Source: Acidovorax sp. (lineage in GTDB: Bacteria > Pseudomonadota > Gammaproteobacteria > Burkholderiales > Burkholderiaceae_C). Taken from it: DNA of 64,000 nt. The notes under the pieces are model-generated. The model had not been told where the DNA came from and made no database searches. It saw nothing but the letters and a program-made list of their open reading frames with translations. The stretch spans positions 186,001 through 250,000 of the forward strand of contig JAITLO010000008.1 in NCBI GenBank assembly GCA_031277855.1. Direction: 5' to 3'. Both the position numbers and the translations under genes were made by a program. The first letter of the stretch is position 1. The number at the start of each line of letters is the position of its first letter. Shown here piece by piece: positions 56,908 through 64,000 of the stretch.

Positions 56908-58106
56908 ATATGACTACGCTCTACACATCGCCCCATCAGTTCGAGCCCCTGATGCCATCGGACGCCCACATAGAGCCCTTGCTCTCCAAGGCCGGGGATG
57001 TGGTGCGTGCTGCCACATCGCTGGTGGGCAAGCCTGTGCTGCCCGAACTGCGCACCTTGCTGCGCAGCATGAATTCCTACTACACCAACCGCATCGAAGG
57101 CCAGCACACGCGCCCGCACGAGATTGAGCTGGCGCTGGCCCAGGATTTCTCCAGCAACAAAGAACTGGCAGCCAAGCAGCGCCTGGCCGTGGCGCATATC
57201 GAGGCCGAAGCCGCGCTGGAGCAGCGTTACCAGGGCGAGGAGGGCGTGCGTGCGCTCTACAGCCAGGCTGGCGTGCAAGACCTGCACCGAGAGCTGTTTG
57301 GTCGCTTGCCAGAGTCCGATTGGGATGTGGCCGAAGGCCAGACCGTGGCGCCCGGTCAGCTGCGTGACAAGGAAGCCAGCGTAGGCCGGCACATTGCACC
57401 AGCGGCCGCCAGTGTGCCTGTGTTTATCGAACGTTGGGCCAGCCGCTACGGCAGCGTGCGCCGGGGCGAGGCTGCGCTGGTGGCCATGGCCTGTGCCCAC
57501 CAGCGTCTGGGCTGGATTCACCCATTTATGGACGGCAATGGCCGAGTCATGCGCCTGCATACGCACACCTTGCTCAGCAGCCTGGGCTACACCAATGGCC
57601 TATGGTCGCCCCTGCGCGGCTTTGCGCGCGGGCAAGAGCGCTACTACGCCTTGCTGGCCGACGCCGACAGCGCCCGCCGTGGCGATCTGGATGGCCGAGG
57701 CAATCTGAGCGAGCAGGCGCTGATTGCCTGGGCCGACTACGTGCTCGATATCTGCCTGGACCAGCTGCTGTTCATGGCCCGCATGCTGGACTTTGAGCTC
57801 ATCAAAGACCGCATCGAAGCCGCGCTGGTGTTTGAATCATCCGTGCTCAAAACCGGCGTGCGCAAAGAAGCGCTGCGCCCCTTGCACTATCTTTTCCTGA
57901 GCGGCGAAGAAATATCCCGTGGTGAGTTCAAGGCCATGCTCGGTCTGGGCGACCGCATGGCCACCGACGCGTTGGGCGCCTTGGTCAAACGCGGCCTGCT
58001 CAAAAGCGACAGCCCGCAAGGCAAGGTGCGCTTTGGGCTGCCGCAGCATGCGCTGCGGTTTTTGTTTCCAAAGCTGTGGCCGGAGGCGGAAGCGGATGCG
58101 GGGTAA
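56892..58106 (+). CDS. Fic-family protein (probable AMP transferase)
   Basis: 404 residues from the ATG at 56892, after AAAGAGA. The Fic core is HPFMDGNGRVMR with catalytic His210 and Arg218. An N-terminal inhibitory helix motif (S/T)xxxE(G/N) is present as TNRIEG at 65-70, so activity is likely self-restrained. A C-terminal winged-helix-like part follows. Fic proteins AMPylate target proteins. No antitoxin gene is adjacent, as expected when the inhibitory helix is in cis. It opens the accessory segment at 56.9-62.4 kb. Confidence 0.88.
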   Translation: MCKLGNMTTLYTSPHQFEPLMPSDAHIEPLLSKAGDVVRAATSLVGKPVLPELRTLLRSMNSYYTNRIEGQHTRPHEIELALAQDFSSNKELAAKQRLAVAHIEAEAALEQRYQGEEGVRALYSQAGVQDLHRELFGRLPESDWDVAEGQTVAPGQLRDKEASVGRHIAPAAASVPVFIERWASRYGSVRRGEAALVAMACAHQRLGWIHPFMDGNGRVMRLHTHTLLSSLGYTNGLWSPLRGFARGQERYYALLADADSARRGDLDGRGNLSEQALIAWADYVLDICLDQLLFMARMLDFELIKDRIEAALVFESSVLKTGVRKEALRPLHYLFLSGEEISRGEFKAMLGLGDRMATDALGALVKRGLLKSDSPQGKVRFGLPQHALRFLFPKLWPEAEADAG

Positions 58107-58516
58107 GCGGATGATTGATGGCGGCACAAAGACTGTGGCGCATCAAAGGGTGGCAGTATGGTTCTGCTGGAACACAGGTGACATGGACGTATCGTCAATA
58201 TCAATCCCCCTTTAACCCTTGAGGTGGCTCGAAATTACTGCTATAGCGCCAAGAATAGCTTGCAGTCTTGTATAGAGTGCTGTCCCGGTGCAAGTATTTT
58301 TTGCGCTTGAAAAAAATGAAGTTTTAGACTATATATCTATTTCCTTTAGTGAAGGGATGTCGATGTGAGTACTGACAATTGGTGGCTGGTGGGGTTTTAG
58401 ATAATTTATTTTATTTGAAATAAAAAAGTAAATTTATATTTTTGAGTAGTAAAAATTTAAATTTTGCAAACTTAAATTGGCAATCGAATTAATTAAAAAA
58501 TATGATTGGGTGAAAT
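58107..58516. other. AT-rich spacer before the ATPase gene
   Basis: 410 bases without a credible gene. Composition shifts within it from GC-rich (to about 58250) to strongly AT-rich. A possible promoter is TTGGCA at 58477 with TATGAT at 58501 (18-base spacing), just before the ATG at 58517, so the mRNA leader would be very short. No att site or repeat bounding the islet was found. Confidence 0.5.
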
Positions 58517-59902
58517 ATGCTAACTAGGCTGGAAGTTAATGGGTTTAAGAATCTGGTAAATTTTTCAGTTGATTTTGGGGTATTTAATTGTATAGCTGGT
58601 CTAAATGGTGTAGGAAAATCTAATATATTCGATGCCATTAAATTTTTATCCTTGTTGAGTGATAAAACAATTTTGGATGCATCTTTAGCAATCCGAGATA
58701 CTGAGTTCTCTGATCCATTAGACATATTCTGGACTAATGGAGAGGATCGTTCGAATGAAATTTCTATAGCTGTAGAAATGATTGTCTCGCAGAGGGCAAT
58801 TGATGACTATAAGCGTTCGGCTCAAGCAGCCTCCACATTCTTGCGGTATGAAGTAAAACTTCAATATCAAAGAGACGAGCATGCCAGGGGAGATTACAGG
58901 ATATTTCTTGCACATGAATCACTTAATTATATTAATAAAGGGGATGCAGTATCTAAGCTTTCCTTTCCATTGAGTGCACGAAATTTTAGAGATAAAGTTG
59001 TCCTGAATAAAAGAAAAGGGGCTGGTTTTATTTCGACATCTTCGGTGGGTGGATTTGTTGAAATCAATCTTCATCAAGATGGAACTGCAGGAATACCTCA
59101 GAGGCTTCCTGCAATGAATATGGAGCGAACAGTTATTTCTAATACGAATAGCATTGCCTCTCCGACAATATTGGCAGCACGTCGTGAAATGCAGTCTTGG
59201 AGAATGTTGTGCCTTGAGCCAAGTGCTATGCGTAGATCAAATAAATACTATGACTCACGGCAAGTAGATGCAAGTGGTGGCTGTATGGCCAGCACTTTAA
59301 ATAGACTTGTGGAACAAGATATTTCTATTCTTTCCAGGGTTGCAAGTAGATTGACAAGAATTATTCCTACTGTTGATATAAGGGTTGATGATGATAAGTC
59401 GAGACAAATATTGACCGTGGAGGTTAAAGAGCGCGCAGGTGCTTATCTTCCTGCAAGAGTACTTTCTGATGGAACATTGCGATTTTTGGCCTTGTGCATT
59501 ATGGCTGAAGATAATGAGTTCAGAGGCACTCTATGCTTTGAAGAGCCTGAAAATGGAATACACCCAGAAAAAATGAAGTCGATGTATGAGCTTTTGAAGA
59601 GCCTCGCTGTAGATCCTTTTGAAGAAATTTCTGATGAAAATGTTTTGAGGCAAATTATTATTGCTACGCATTCTCCTGTAATGGTTAATTTGCAAGATCC
59701 ACGTGATCTAATATATGCAGACGTTGTTAAGGTGAAGACCCAAGAAGGGAAGGTAACCAATACAATTAGGGCCAAGAGTATCCGTAATACATGGCGGTGT
59801 GAGAATAATAAAGTACAGGCGATTGAGGTGGGTTCAATAGTCGCTTACCTGAGTTATAGCAAGAATTCTCAGCTCAATCTTGATTTGAATTCTGTTGGTT
59901 AA
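58517..59902 (+). CDS. AAA/ABC-type ATPase of a putative defence pair
   Basis: 461 residues. Walker A is GLNGVGKSN with Lys34, the ABC-like signature is LSDGTLRF (316-323), Walker B is LCFEEPENGIHP (339-350) and the switch histidine is in ATHSP (His385). This is the AAA_21/AAA_15, OLD/RecF-like ATPase architecture. The gene is far more AT-rich than its surroundings and uses different codons, which indicates horizontal transfer. One base after its stop begins a TOPRIM/DUF4276-like gene, so they form one unit. The pairing resembles PARIS and AbiL modules, but identity with any known system is not shown. Confidence 0.85.
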   Translation: MLTRLEVNGFKNLVNFSVDFGVFNCIAGLNGVGKSNIFDAIKFLSLLSDKTILDASLAIRDTEFSDPLDIFWTNGEDRSNEISIAVEMIVSQRAIDDYKRSAQAASTFLRYEVKLQYQRDEHARGDYRIFLAHESLNYINKGDAVSKLSFPLSARNFRDKVVLNKRKGAGFISTSSVGGFVEINLHQDGTAGIPQRLPAMNMERTVISNTNSIASPTILAARREMQSWRMLCLEPSAMRRSNKYYDSRQVDASGGCMASTLNRLVEQDISILSRVASRLTRIIPTVDIRVDDDKSRQILTVEVKERAGAYLPARVLSDGTLRFLALCIMAEDNEFRGTLCFEEPENGIHPEKMKSMYELLKSLAVDPFEEISDENVLRQIIIATHSPVMVNLQDPRDLIYADVVKVKTQEGKVTNTIRAKSIRNTWRCENNKVQAIEVGSIVAYLSYSKNSQLNLDLNSVG

Positions 59903-59903
59903 T

Positions 59904-60539
59904 ATGCGATATATTAGTTTTGCTTTTGTTGGAGAGGGGTCTTCAGATTTGCATCTGAAAAATTTAATTGAAAACCTATTGATACATTATGGAGCGGATG
60001 AAGTTTCTGGCTATGAAGTTCCAGGCAATCAAACTGAATTAATTAAAGGACGAAGAGTAGAGGATAAGATCGAGTTTCTGAATAAAAATTATGCCTATGT
60101 AAATTTGTATATTGTGCATCGTGATGCAGACCGTGCGGGGTATCGCGCGAGATTTGATGAGATAATGAATGCTGCAAGGAAATATTCTGTTGTTGATAAA
60201 ACGGTTCCAATAATTACAGACAAAATGCTTGAGGCCTGGCTATTAACGGATAAAGAATACTTAAAAACTGTTGCTGGAAATTTGGGATATCGTGGGAATT
60301 TTAACGGAATAAATTTTAATTTGCTTGAAAATATAGCAGACCCTAAATCGGTTTTGGAGGATGTTTTGTGTGAGATAAATGGGTGCTCTGGCTATAAATT
60401 AAAGCAATTCAGAAAAACTTTTCCTGAGATGCGAATGAGGCTAGCGAATGGATTGTCGATAGATAATGAATTTTTACGAAATTTAAAATCTTTCCAAGAA
60501 TTTAGAGAAATTTTGCTTTCAAAAATGGGAATGTGTTGA
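59904..60539 (+). CDS. Small TOPRIM/DUF4276-like protein, partner of the ATPase
   Basis: 211 residues from the ATG at 59904, one base after the ATPase stop. A possible TOPRIM layout is seen: Glu11 in FVGEGSSD, Asp74 and Asp76 in VHRDADRAG, and Glu110 in KMLEAWLLTD. The latter wording is typical of DUF4276, whose members often stand beside such ATPases. A nuclease or effector role, controlled by the ATPase, is plausible. AT-rich like its partner. No additional antitoxin-like gene follows. Confidence 0.75.
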   Translation: MRYISFAFVGEGSSDLHLKNLIENLLIHYGADEVSGYEVPGNQTELIKGRRVEDKIEFLNKNYAYVNLYIVHRDADRAGYRARFDEIMNAARKYSVVDKTVPIITDKMLEAWLLTDKEYLKTVAGNLGYRGNFNGINFNLLENIADPKSVLEDVLCEINGCSGYKLKQFRKTFPEMRMRLANGLSIDNEFLRNLKSFQEFREILLSKMGMC

Positions 60540-60917
60540 ATAAATATTATTGAGGTGAGATTTAAAATGAACTTTAGGTACCCATGTCTGGATGTGGGTA
60601 CTAGCGCTACAGTGCATAAATATCTGAGATTCCCGATCGGTAAATATTTCAAGACTTGTCTGCTTTCCCCTTGAAAATTTCCCGATCGGTAATGAATGTG
60701 AGATCAAGGAAGGAAGAGTAGATTCTCTTTTGATAGCTATCAATGCTCGCTGCATATGCTCTGGTGGCCAGTTTGATGCCTGACGCAGACAGACCGCCCT
60801 CAGCTCACATCCCCCACGCCGATCTCCCAGGCCGCTAGTCAGCAGCCATCTTGGCACTTGGCGCATTGATTGAAATCGCGCCAAAATAGGCGCCACGTCA
60901 TCTATCAACGCGTCGCC
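60540..60917. other. Spacer before the second fic gene with direct repeats and an inverted repeat
   Basis: 378 bases without a gene. GTACCCA/TGGGTAC (60578-60601) could end the ATPase-TOPRIM transcript. TTCCCGATCGGTAA occurs exactly twice, at 60630-60643 and 60679-60692, each with a CCGATCGG palindrome. Nearer the gene, TTGGCGC/GCGCCAA (60858-60884) is an inverted repeat next to TTGGCA at 60851. Composition returns to GC-rich after about 60750. Confidence 0.65.
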
Positions 60918-62366
60918 ATGCCTGCAAGCCCTATCAAGCTCGAAAGCAGCCTTTCTTCAGAGGAAGAAGCACTGCTGCGGGCAGTGCAGCATGCCGGCCC
61001 CAAGGGTGTAGCTGTGGCGCAATTGCTGGCGCAATTTCCAACGCTATCGCGCCGTACGGCCCAGCGCTGGTTGGCGCAATGGGTGAGCGAGGGCTGGATT
61101 GCGGCCCAGGGCGAGGGCAGGGGGCGGCGCTATCTGGCCAGGCCTCCATACCAGGCAGCGGCCATGCCTGTTTTCGCTGCGGTGGAGGAGCCGCAGGCGG
61201 GCTGGGCGCAGGCCACAACGGCCTTGCTACTGGCGCCCGATGCGCAGGAGGTGCGTGCCTATGTGCAGCAGCCCTTGGCGCAGCGCGCGCCGGTGGGTTA
61301 TCAGCGCGATTTGCTGGAGAGCTATCAGCCCAATCACAGCTTTTATCTGCCCGAAACCGTGCGCCGCCAGTTGCATGCGCAGGGGCGTACAGCAGATGCC
61401 ACAGCGCCTGCGGGCACGTACAGCCGTGCGGTGTTGAATCGGCTGCTGATTGATTTGTCCTGGGCCTCCAGCCATATGGAGGGCAACACCTATTCGCGAC
61501 TGGACACGCGCAGGTTGATCGAAGAGGGCGCGGCCGCCCAGGGCAAGGGGCAGGTGGAGACGCAGATGATCCTGAACCACAAGGCCGCCATCGAGCTGCT
61601 GGTGGACAGCATCGCCCAGTTGCAACCCGGTGCGCCGCTGTGGAGCCGTTATCTGCTGATGAATCTGCACGCCGCGCTGGCGGAAAACCTACTGCCCAAT
61701 CCTGCGGACGAAGGCCGCGTGCGCCAGCATGTGGTGGACATCGGGCTCAGCGTTTACCGCCCCATTGGCGCGCCGCAGGTGCTGGAGGAATTGCTCAACG
61801 CCGTCATTGGCAAGGTCAATGCCATTGCCGATCCATTTGAACAAGCGTTTTTCATGATGGTGCATCTGCCCTATCTGCAGCCCTTTGCCGATATCAACAA
61901 GCGCGTCTCGCGCCTGGCCGCTAATGCGCCGCTGTTTCGCGCCAATCTGGCGCCGCTGACCTTTGTCGGTGTGCCGGCGGACCGCTACGCCCAGGCCATG
62001 CTGGGTGTGTATGAAATGGGCCGGGTGGAGCTGCTGCGCGATCTGTTCATCTGGGCCTATGAGCGCAGCACGCAGGAGTACACCGCGATTCGCCAGACCC
62101 TGGCCGAGCCCGATCCACTGCGCCTGGGCTATCGGGCGCTGATCAAGGAAACAGTGCGCGCCGTCGTCCAGCAGCCGGGCACTGACGCCATCGCCCTGGT
62201 GGAGCAGGCCGTGGAACAACAGGCGCCGCCGGCCCAGCGCGCCGAGCTCAAGGCCCTGATATTGGATGAGCTGCGCCGCCTGCACGAGGGCGTGCTGGCG
62301 CGCTATGGCCTGCGGCCCAGCGAATGGCAGGCCTGGAAGCTCTGGCAGAACGGGCTGCGGCGATAA
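60918..62366 (+). CDS. Fic-family protein with degenerate active site
   Basis: 482 residues from the ATG at 60918; the frame also opens at a TTG at 60870, inside the operator-like repeat. Residues 15-75 form a winged-helix-like domain (AVAQLLAQFPTLSRRTAQRW). The Fic core begins near 165. SSHMEG (184-189) matches the inhibitory motif. The active-site loop reads QPFADINKR (321-329) instead of HPFxDGNGR: the catalytic His is Gln and both loop glycines are changed. It may be a regulator or act by altered chemistry. GC-rich, unlike the ATPase pair before it. Confidence 0.82.
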   Translation: MPASPIKLESSLSSEEEALLRAVQHAGPKGVAVAQLLAQFPTLSRRTAQRWLAQWVSEGWIAAQGEGRGRRYLARPPYQAAAMPVFAAVEEPQAGWAQATTALLLAPDAQEVRAYVQQPLAQRAPVGYQRDLLESYQPNHSFYLPETVRRQLHAQGRTADATAPAGTYSRAVLNRLLIDLSWASSHMEGNTYSRLDTRRLIEEGAAAQGKGQVETQMILNHKAAIELLVDSIAQLQPGAPLWSRYLLMNLHAALAENLLPNPADEGRVRQHVVDIGLSVYRPIGAPQVLEELLNAVIGKVNAIADPFEQAFFMMVHLPYLQPFADINKRVSRLAANAPLFRANLAPLTFVGVPADRYAQAMLGVYEMGRVELLRDLFIWAYERSTQEYTAIRQTLAEPDPLRLGYRALIKETVRAVVQQPGTDAIALVEQAVEQQAPPAQRAELKALILDELRRLHEGVLARYGLRPSEWQAWKLWQNGLRR

Positions 62367-62515
62367 CCAAGCGCTTGCGGAGCGCATCTGCGGTTTGCAT
62401 CTGAGCTCATGCGTAAATCTTTGTTGGTCTGCCGGTGCTTTGCACCTAGAGTCGCGCTCCTTGACCGAGTGCACTCCCCGCGCTCGGCAGCGACAGGAAT
62501 GTGAGAGTGAGTCAG

Positions 62516-64000
62516 ATGAACAAGCGTGAGTTTTTGCTGTCCGGCCTCAAGGCCGGTGCCGTGGTCAGCCTGCCCGGAGGTCTGTTGGCCTGCGCCAGCA
62601 CGGTGTCCAGCCAGGATCCGGTGGTGGAAACCGCTGCGGGCAAGCTGCGCGGGCTGCGCAGCGCCCAGGGCTTTGCCTTCAAGGGCGTGCCCTATGGCGA
62701 GAGTACGGGCGGAGCGAACCGCTTCCGCGCCCCGGCGGCCAAGCAGGCCTGGGCCGGCGTGCGGGACGCCACCCAGCACGGCGCCAGCGCGCCGCAGCCC
62801 AAGGGCGCATCGGTGCCGGAATTTACCTGGTACTGGTCGGATGCGGCCACCAGCGAAGACTGCCTGTCCCTGGCGGTCTACACCCCGGCCCTGGATGGCA
62901 AAAAGCGCCCCGTGTTGCTGTGGCTGCATGGCGGCGGCTTTGCCACCGGCGCCGGCACCTCGCCTGGCTTTGATGGCAGCTATCTGGCCCGCGCGCAGGA
63001 TGTGGTGGTGGTCTCCATCAACCACCGCCTGAATGTGTTTGGGTCGCTGCTGATCGAGGCCCCGGGTTTTGCGGCCGAGTCGGCCAATCTGGGCGTACTG
63101 GACCAGGTGCTGGCGCTGCGCTGGGTGCGCGAGAATATTGAGCGCTTTGGTGGTGATGCCGGCAATGTGACCATCTTTGGCCAGTCCGGCGGCGCGGCCA
63201 AGGTCACGGCGCTGCTGGGGGCGCCGGCCGCCAAGGGCCTGTTCCACAAGGCCGTGGTGCAAAGCGGCTCGGGCCTGTGGCGCCTGGCCAGCCGCGACAA
63301 GGTGGCCCAGGCCAGCCACGGCCTGCTGCAGGAGCTGGGGCTGGACCGCGCCAGCGCTGCGCGCATACAGCAGTTGCCGGTCGAGCAGATTGTGGCGGCC
63401 TATAGCAAGCTGCTGGCCAAGACCGGGGGCGTCAGCGAATTTCGCCCCACGCTCGATGGCGTGGTGTTCCAGCAGGAACCCTATGACCCGGTGGCCACGC
63501 CGCTGGCGGCCCAGGTGCCGGTGTTGGTGGGCTATGCCCAGCACGAGGCCACGTTTTTTCTGGCGGGCAATCCGGCCAATTTCTCCATCAGCGAGGCCCA
63601 GCTGCAGGCGCGGGTGCAGAAGTTTCTGCGCCTGTCCGGTCCGGCTACGAACGAGCTGCTGCAAAGCTACGAGGCCCATTACCCGGGCAGCACGCCGTCG
63701 CAGCGCCTGATCGCCCTGGCCAGCGACTACAACTACAAGCTGCCCACGCTGGCCTTTGCCGATCGCCAGGCCGACCTGGGTGCGGCGCCGGTGCACGCCT
63801 ATGCCTTCGACTGGACCTCGCCGGCGCGCGCCGGGGCCCTGGGTGCGGCCCACACCGCCGAAGTGCCTTTTATCTTTGGCACGCTGGACGCTGCCCGCGC
63901 CCTGGTACAGGACAGCCCGGACCAGCTGCAGGTGCGCGATCGCCTGGGCGCCATCTGGGGCCAGTTCGCCCGCAACGGCAATCCCAACTCCGCCGCCAGT
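62516..64000 (+). CDS. Type B carboxylesterase, 3' end beyond window
   Basis: The frame is open from the ATG at 62516 to the last base (495 codons). The signal sequence has a possible lipobox (GGLLAC, Cys26). Alpha/beta-hydrolase features are the oxyanion loop LLWLHGGGFATG, the nucleophile Ser224 in FGQSGGAA (usually GESAG, here Gln in place of Glu), the acidic residue near YAQHEATFF, and the His in GAAHTAEVPFIFG. Type B carboxylesterases cleave carboxylic esters, and some act on p-nitrobenzyl esters. The C-terminus is missing. Confidence 0.85.
   Translation, partial: MNKREFLLSGLKAGAVVSLPGGLLACASTVSSQDPVVETAAGKLRGLRSAQGFAFKGVPYGESTGGANRFRAPAAKQAWAGVRDATQHGASAPQPKGASVPEFTWYWSDAATSEDCLSLAVYTPALDGKKRPVLLWLHGGGFATGAGTSPGFDGSYLARAQDVVVVSINHRLNVFGSLLIEAPGFAAESANLGVLDQVLALRWVRENIERFGGDAGNVTIFGQSGGAAKVTALLGAPAAKGLFHKAVVQSGSGLWRLASRDKVAQASHGLLQELGLDRASAARIQQLPVEQIVAAYSKLLAKTGGVSEFRPTLDGVVFQQEPYDPVATPLAAQVPVLVGYAQHEATFFLAGNPANFSISEAQLQARVQKFLRLSGPATNELLQSYEAHYPGSTPSQRLIALASDYNYKLPTLAFADRQADLGAAPVHAYAFDWTSPARAGALGAAHTAEVPFIFGTLDAARALVQDSPDQLQVRDRLGAIWGQFARNGNPNSAAS

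Noticed and set aside
56892-58106. Fic toxin with separate antitoxin
   Set aside because: No antitoxin gene lies next to it, and the TNRIEG inhibitory motif is within the same chain.
58107-60917. Insertion sequence or integron borders around the AT-rich islet
   Set aside because: No transposase, integrase, tRNA or matching terminal repeats were seen; only short direct repeats at 60630 and 60679.

Overview
The window looks like a chromosomal segment of a GC-rich betaproteobacterium of the family Comamonadaceae, most like Comamonas. This is inferred from the orphan Bug-type solute-binding proteins, the aceE-aceF-lpdA operon with a lipoyl domain on E3, a second EF-G, the many LysR regulators, and dispersed intergenic repeats of a kind I associate with this family. 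No database search was run. No tRNA, rRNA, CRISPR array or insertion sequence was recognised.

Layout: 1-2501 is the 3' part of hrpA. 2523-6618 is a LysR regulator divergent from a CitE-like lyase, a Bug binding protein and a family III CoA-transferase, probably an organic-acid catabolic unit. 6786-18970 holds mostly housekeeping and stress genes: panD, an MFS exporter with its LysR, a beta-CASP metallo-hydrolase, a FUSC membrane protein, an acyl-CoA synthetase, a PNPOx-like protein, a 2OG-Fe oxygenase, a UspA protein, an FAD oxidoreductase and a yqjD-yqjE-yqjK-like trio. 19078-27690 holds fusA2 with an ArsR-like regulator, pyrD/rpiA, a LysE exporter with its LysR, sodC and an orphan trpB. 28084-33851 is a second Bug protein followed by a four-gene lipid-modifying cluster: fatty acid hydroxylase, desaturase, a ketosynthase fused to a heme-oxygenase-like domain, and an unknown protein. 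34069-42386 holds a chemoreceptor, a MarR regulator with a Bcr/CflA pump, a patatin lipoprotein and a phosphonate-type ABC transporter. 42660-56683 holds prlC, folD, a FixJ-type two-component system divergent from the pyruvate dehydrogenase operon, and that operon itself.

56892-62366 is the clearest accessory segment. Two Fic-family genes flank a strikingly AT-rich islet of about 2.4 kb that encodes an AAA/ABC-type ATPase and, one base later, a small TOPRIM/DUF4276-like protein. This split ATPase plus TOPRIM pair resembles phage-defence modules of the OLD/PARIS/AbiL kind and is the best candidate here for an undescribed system. The second Fic protein lacks the catalytic histidine. A type B carboxylesterase runs off the right edge.

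The second most unusual locus is the lipid cluster, because a KASIII-like domain fused to a putative diiron oxygenase-like domain, beside two histidine-box membrane enzymes, suggests an unusual acyl product. Several inverted repeats beside regulator genes are plausible operators and are listed separately.
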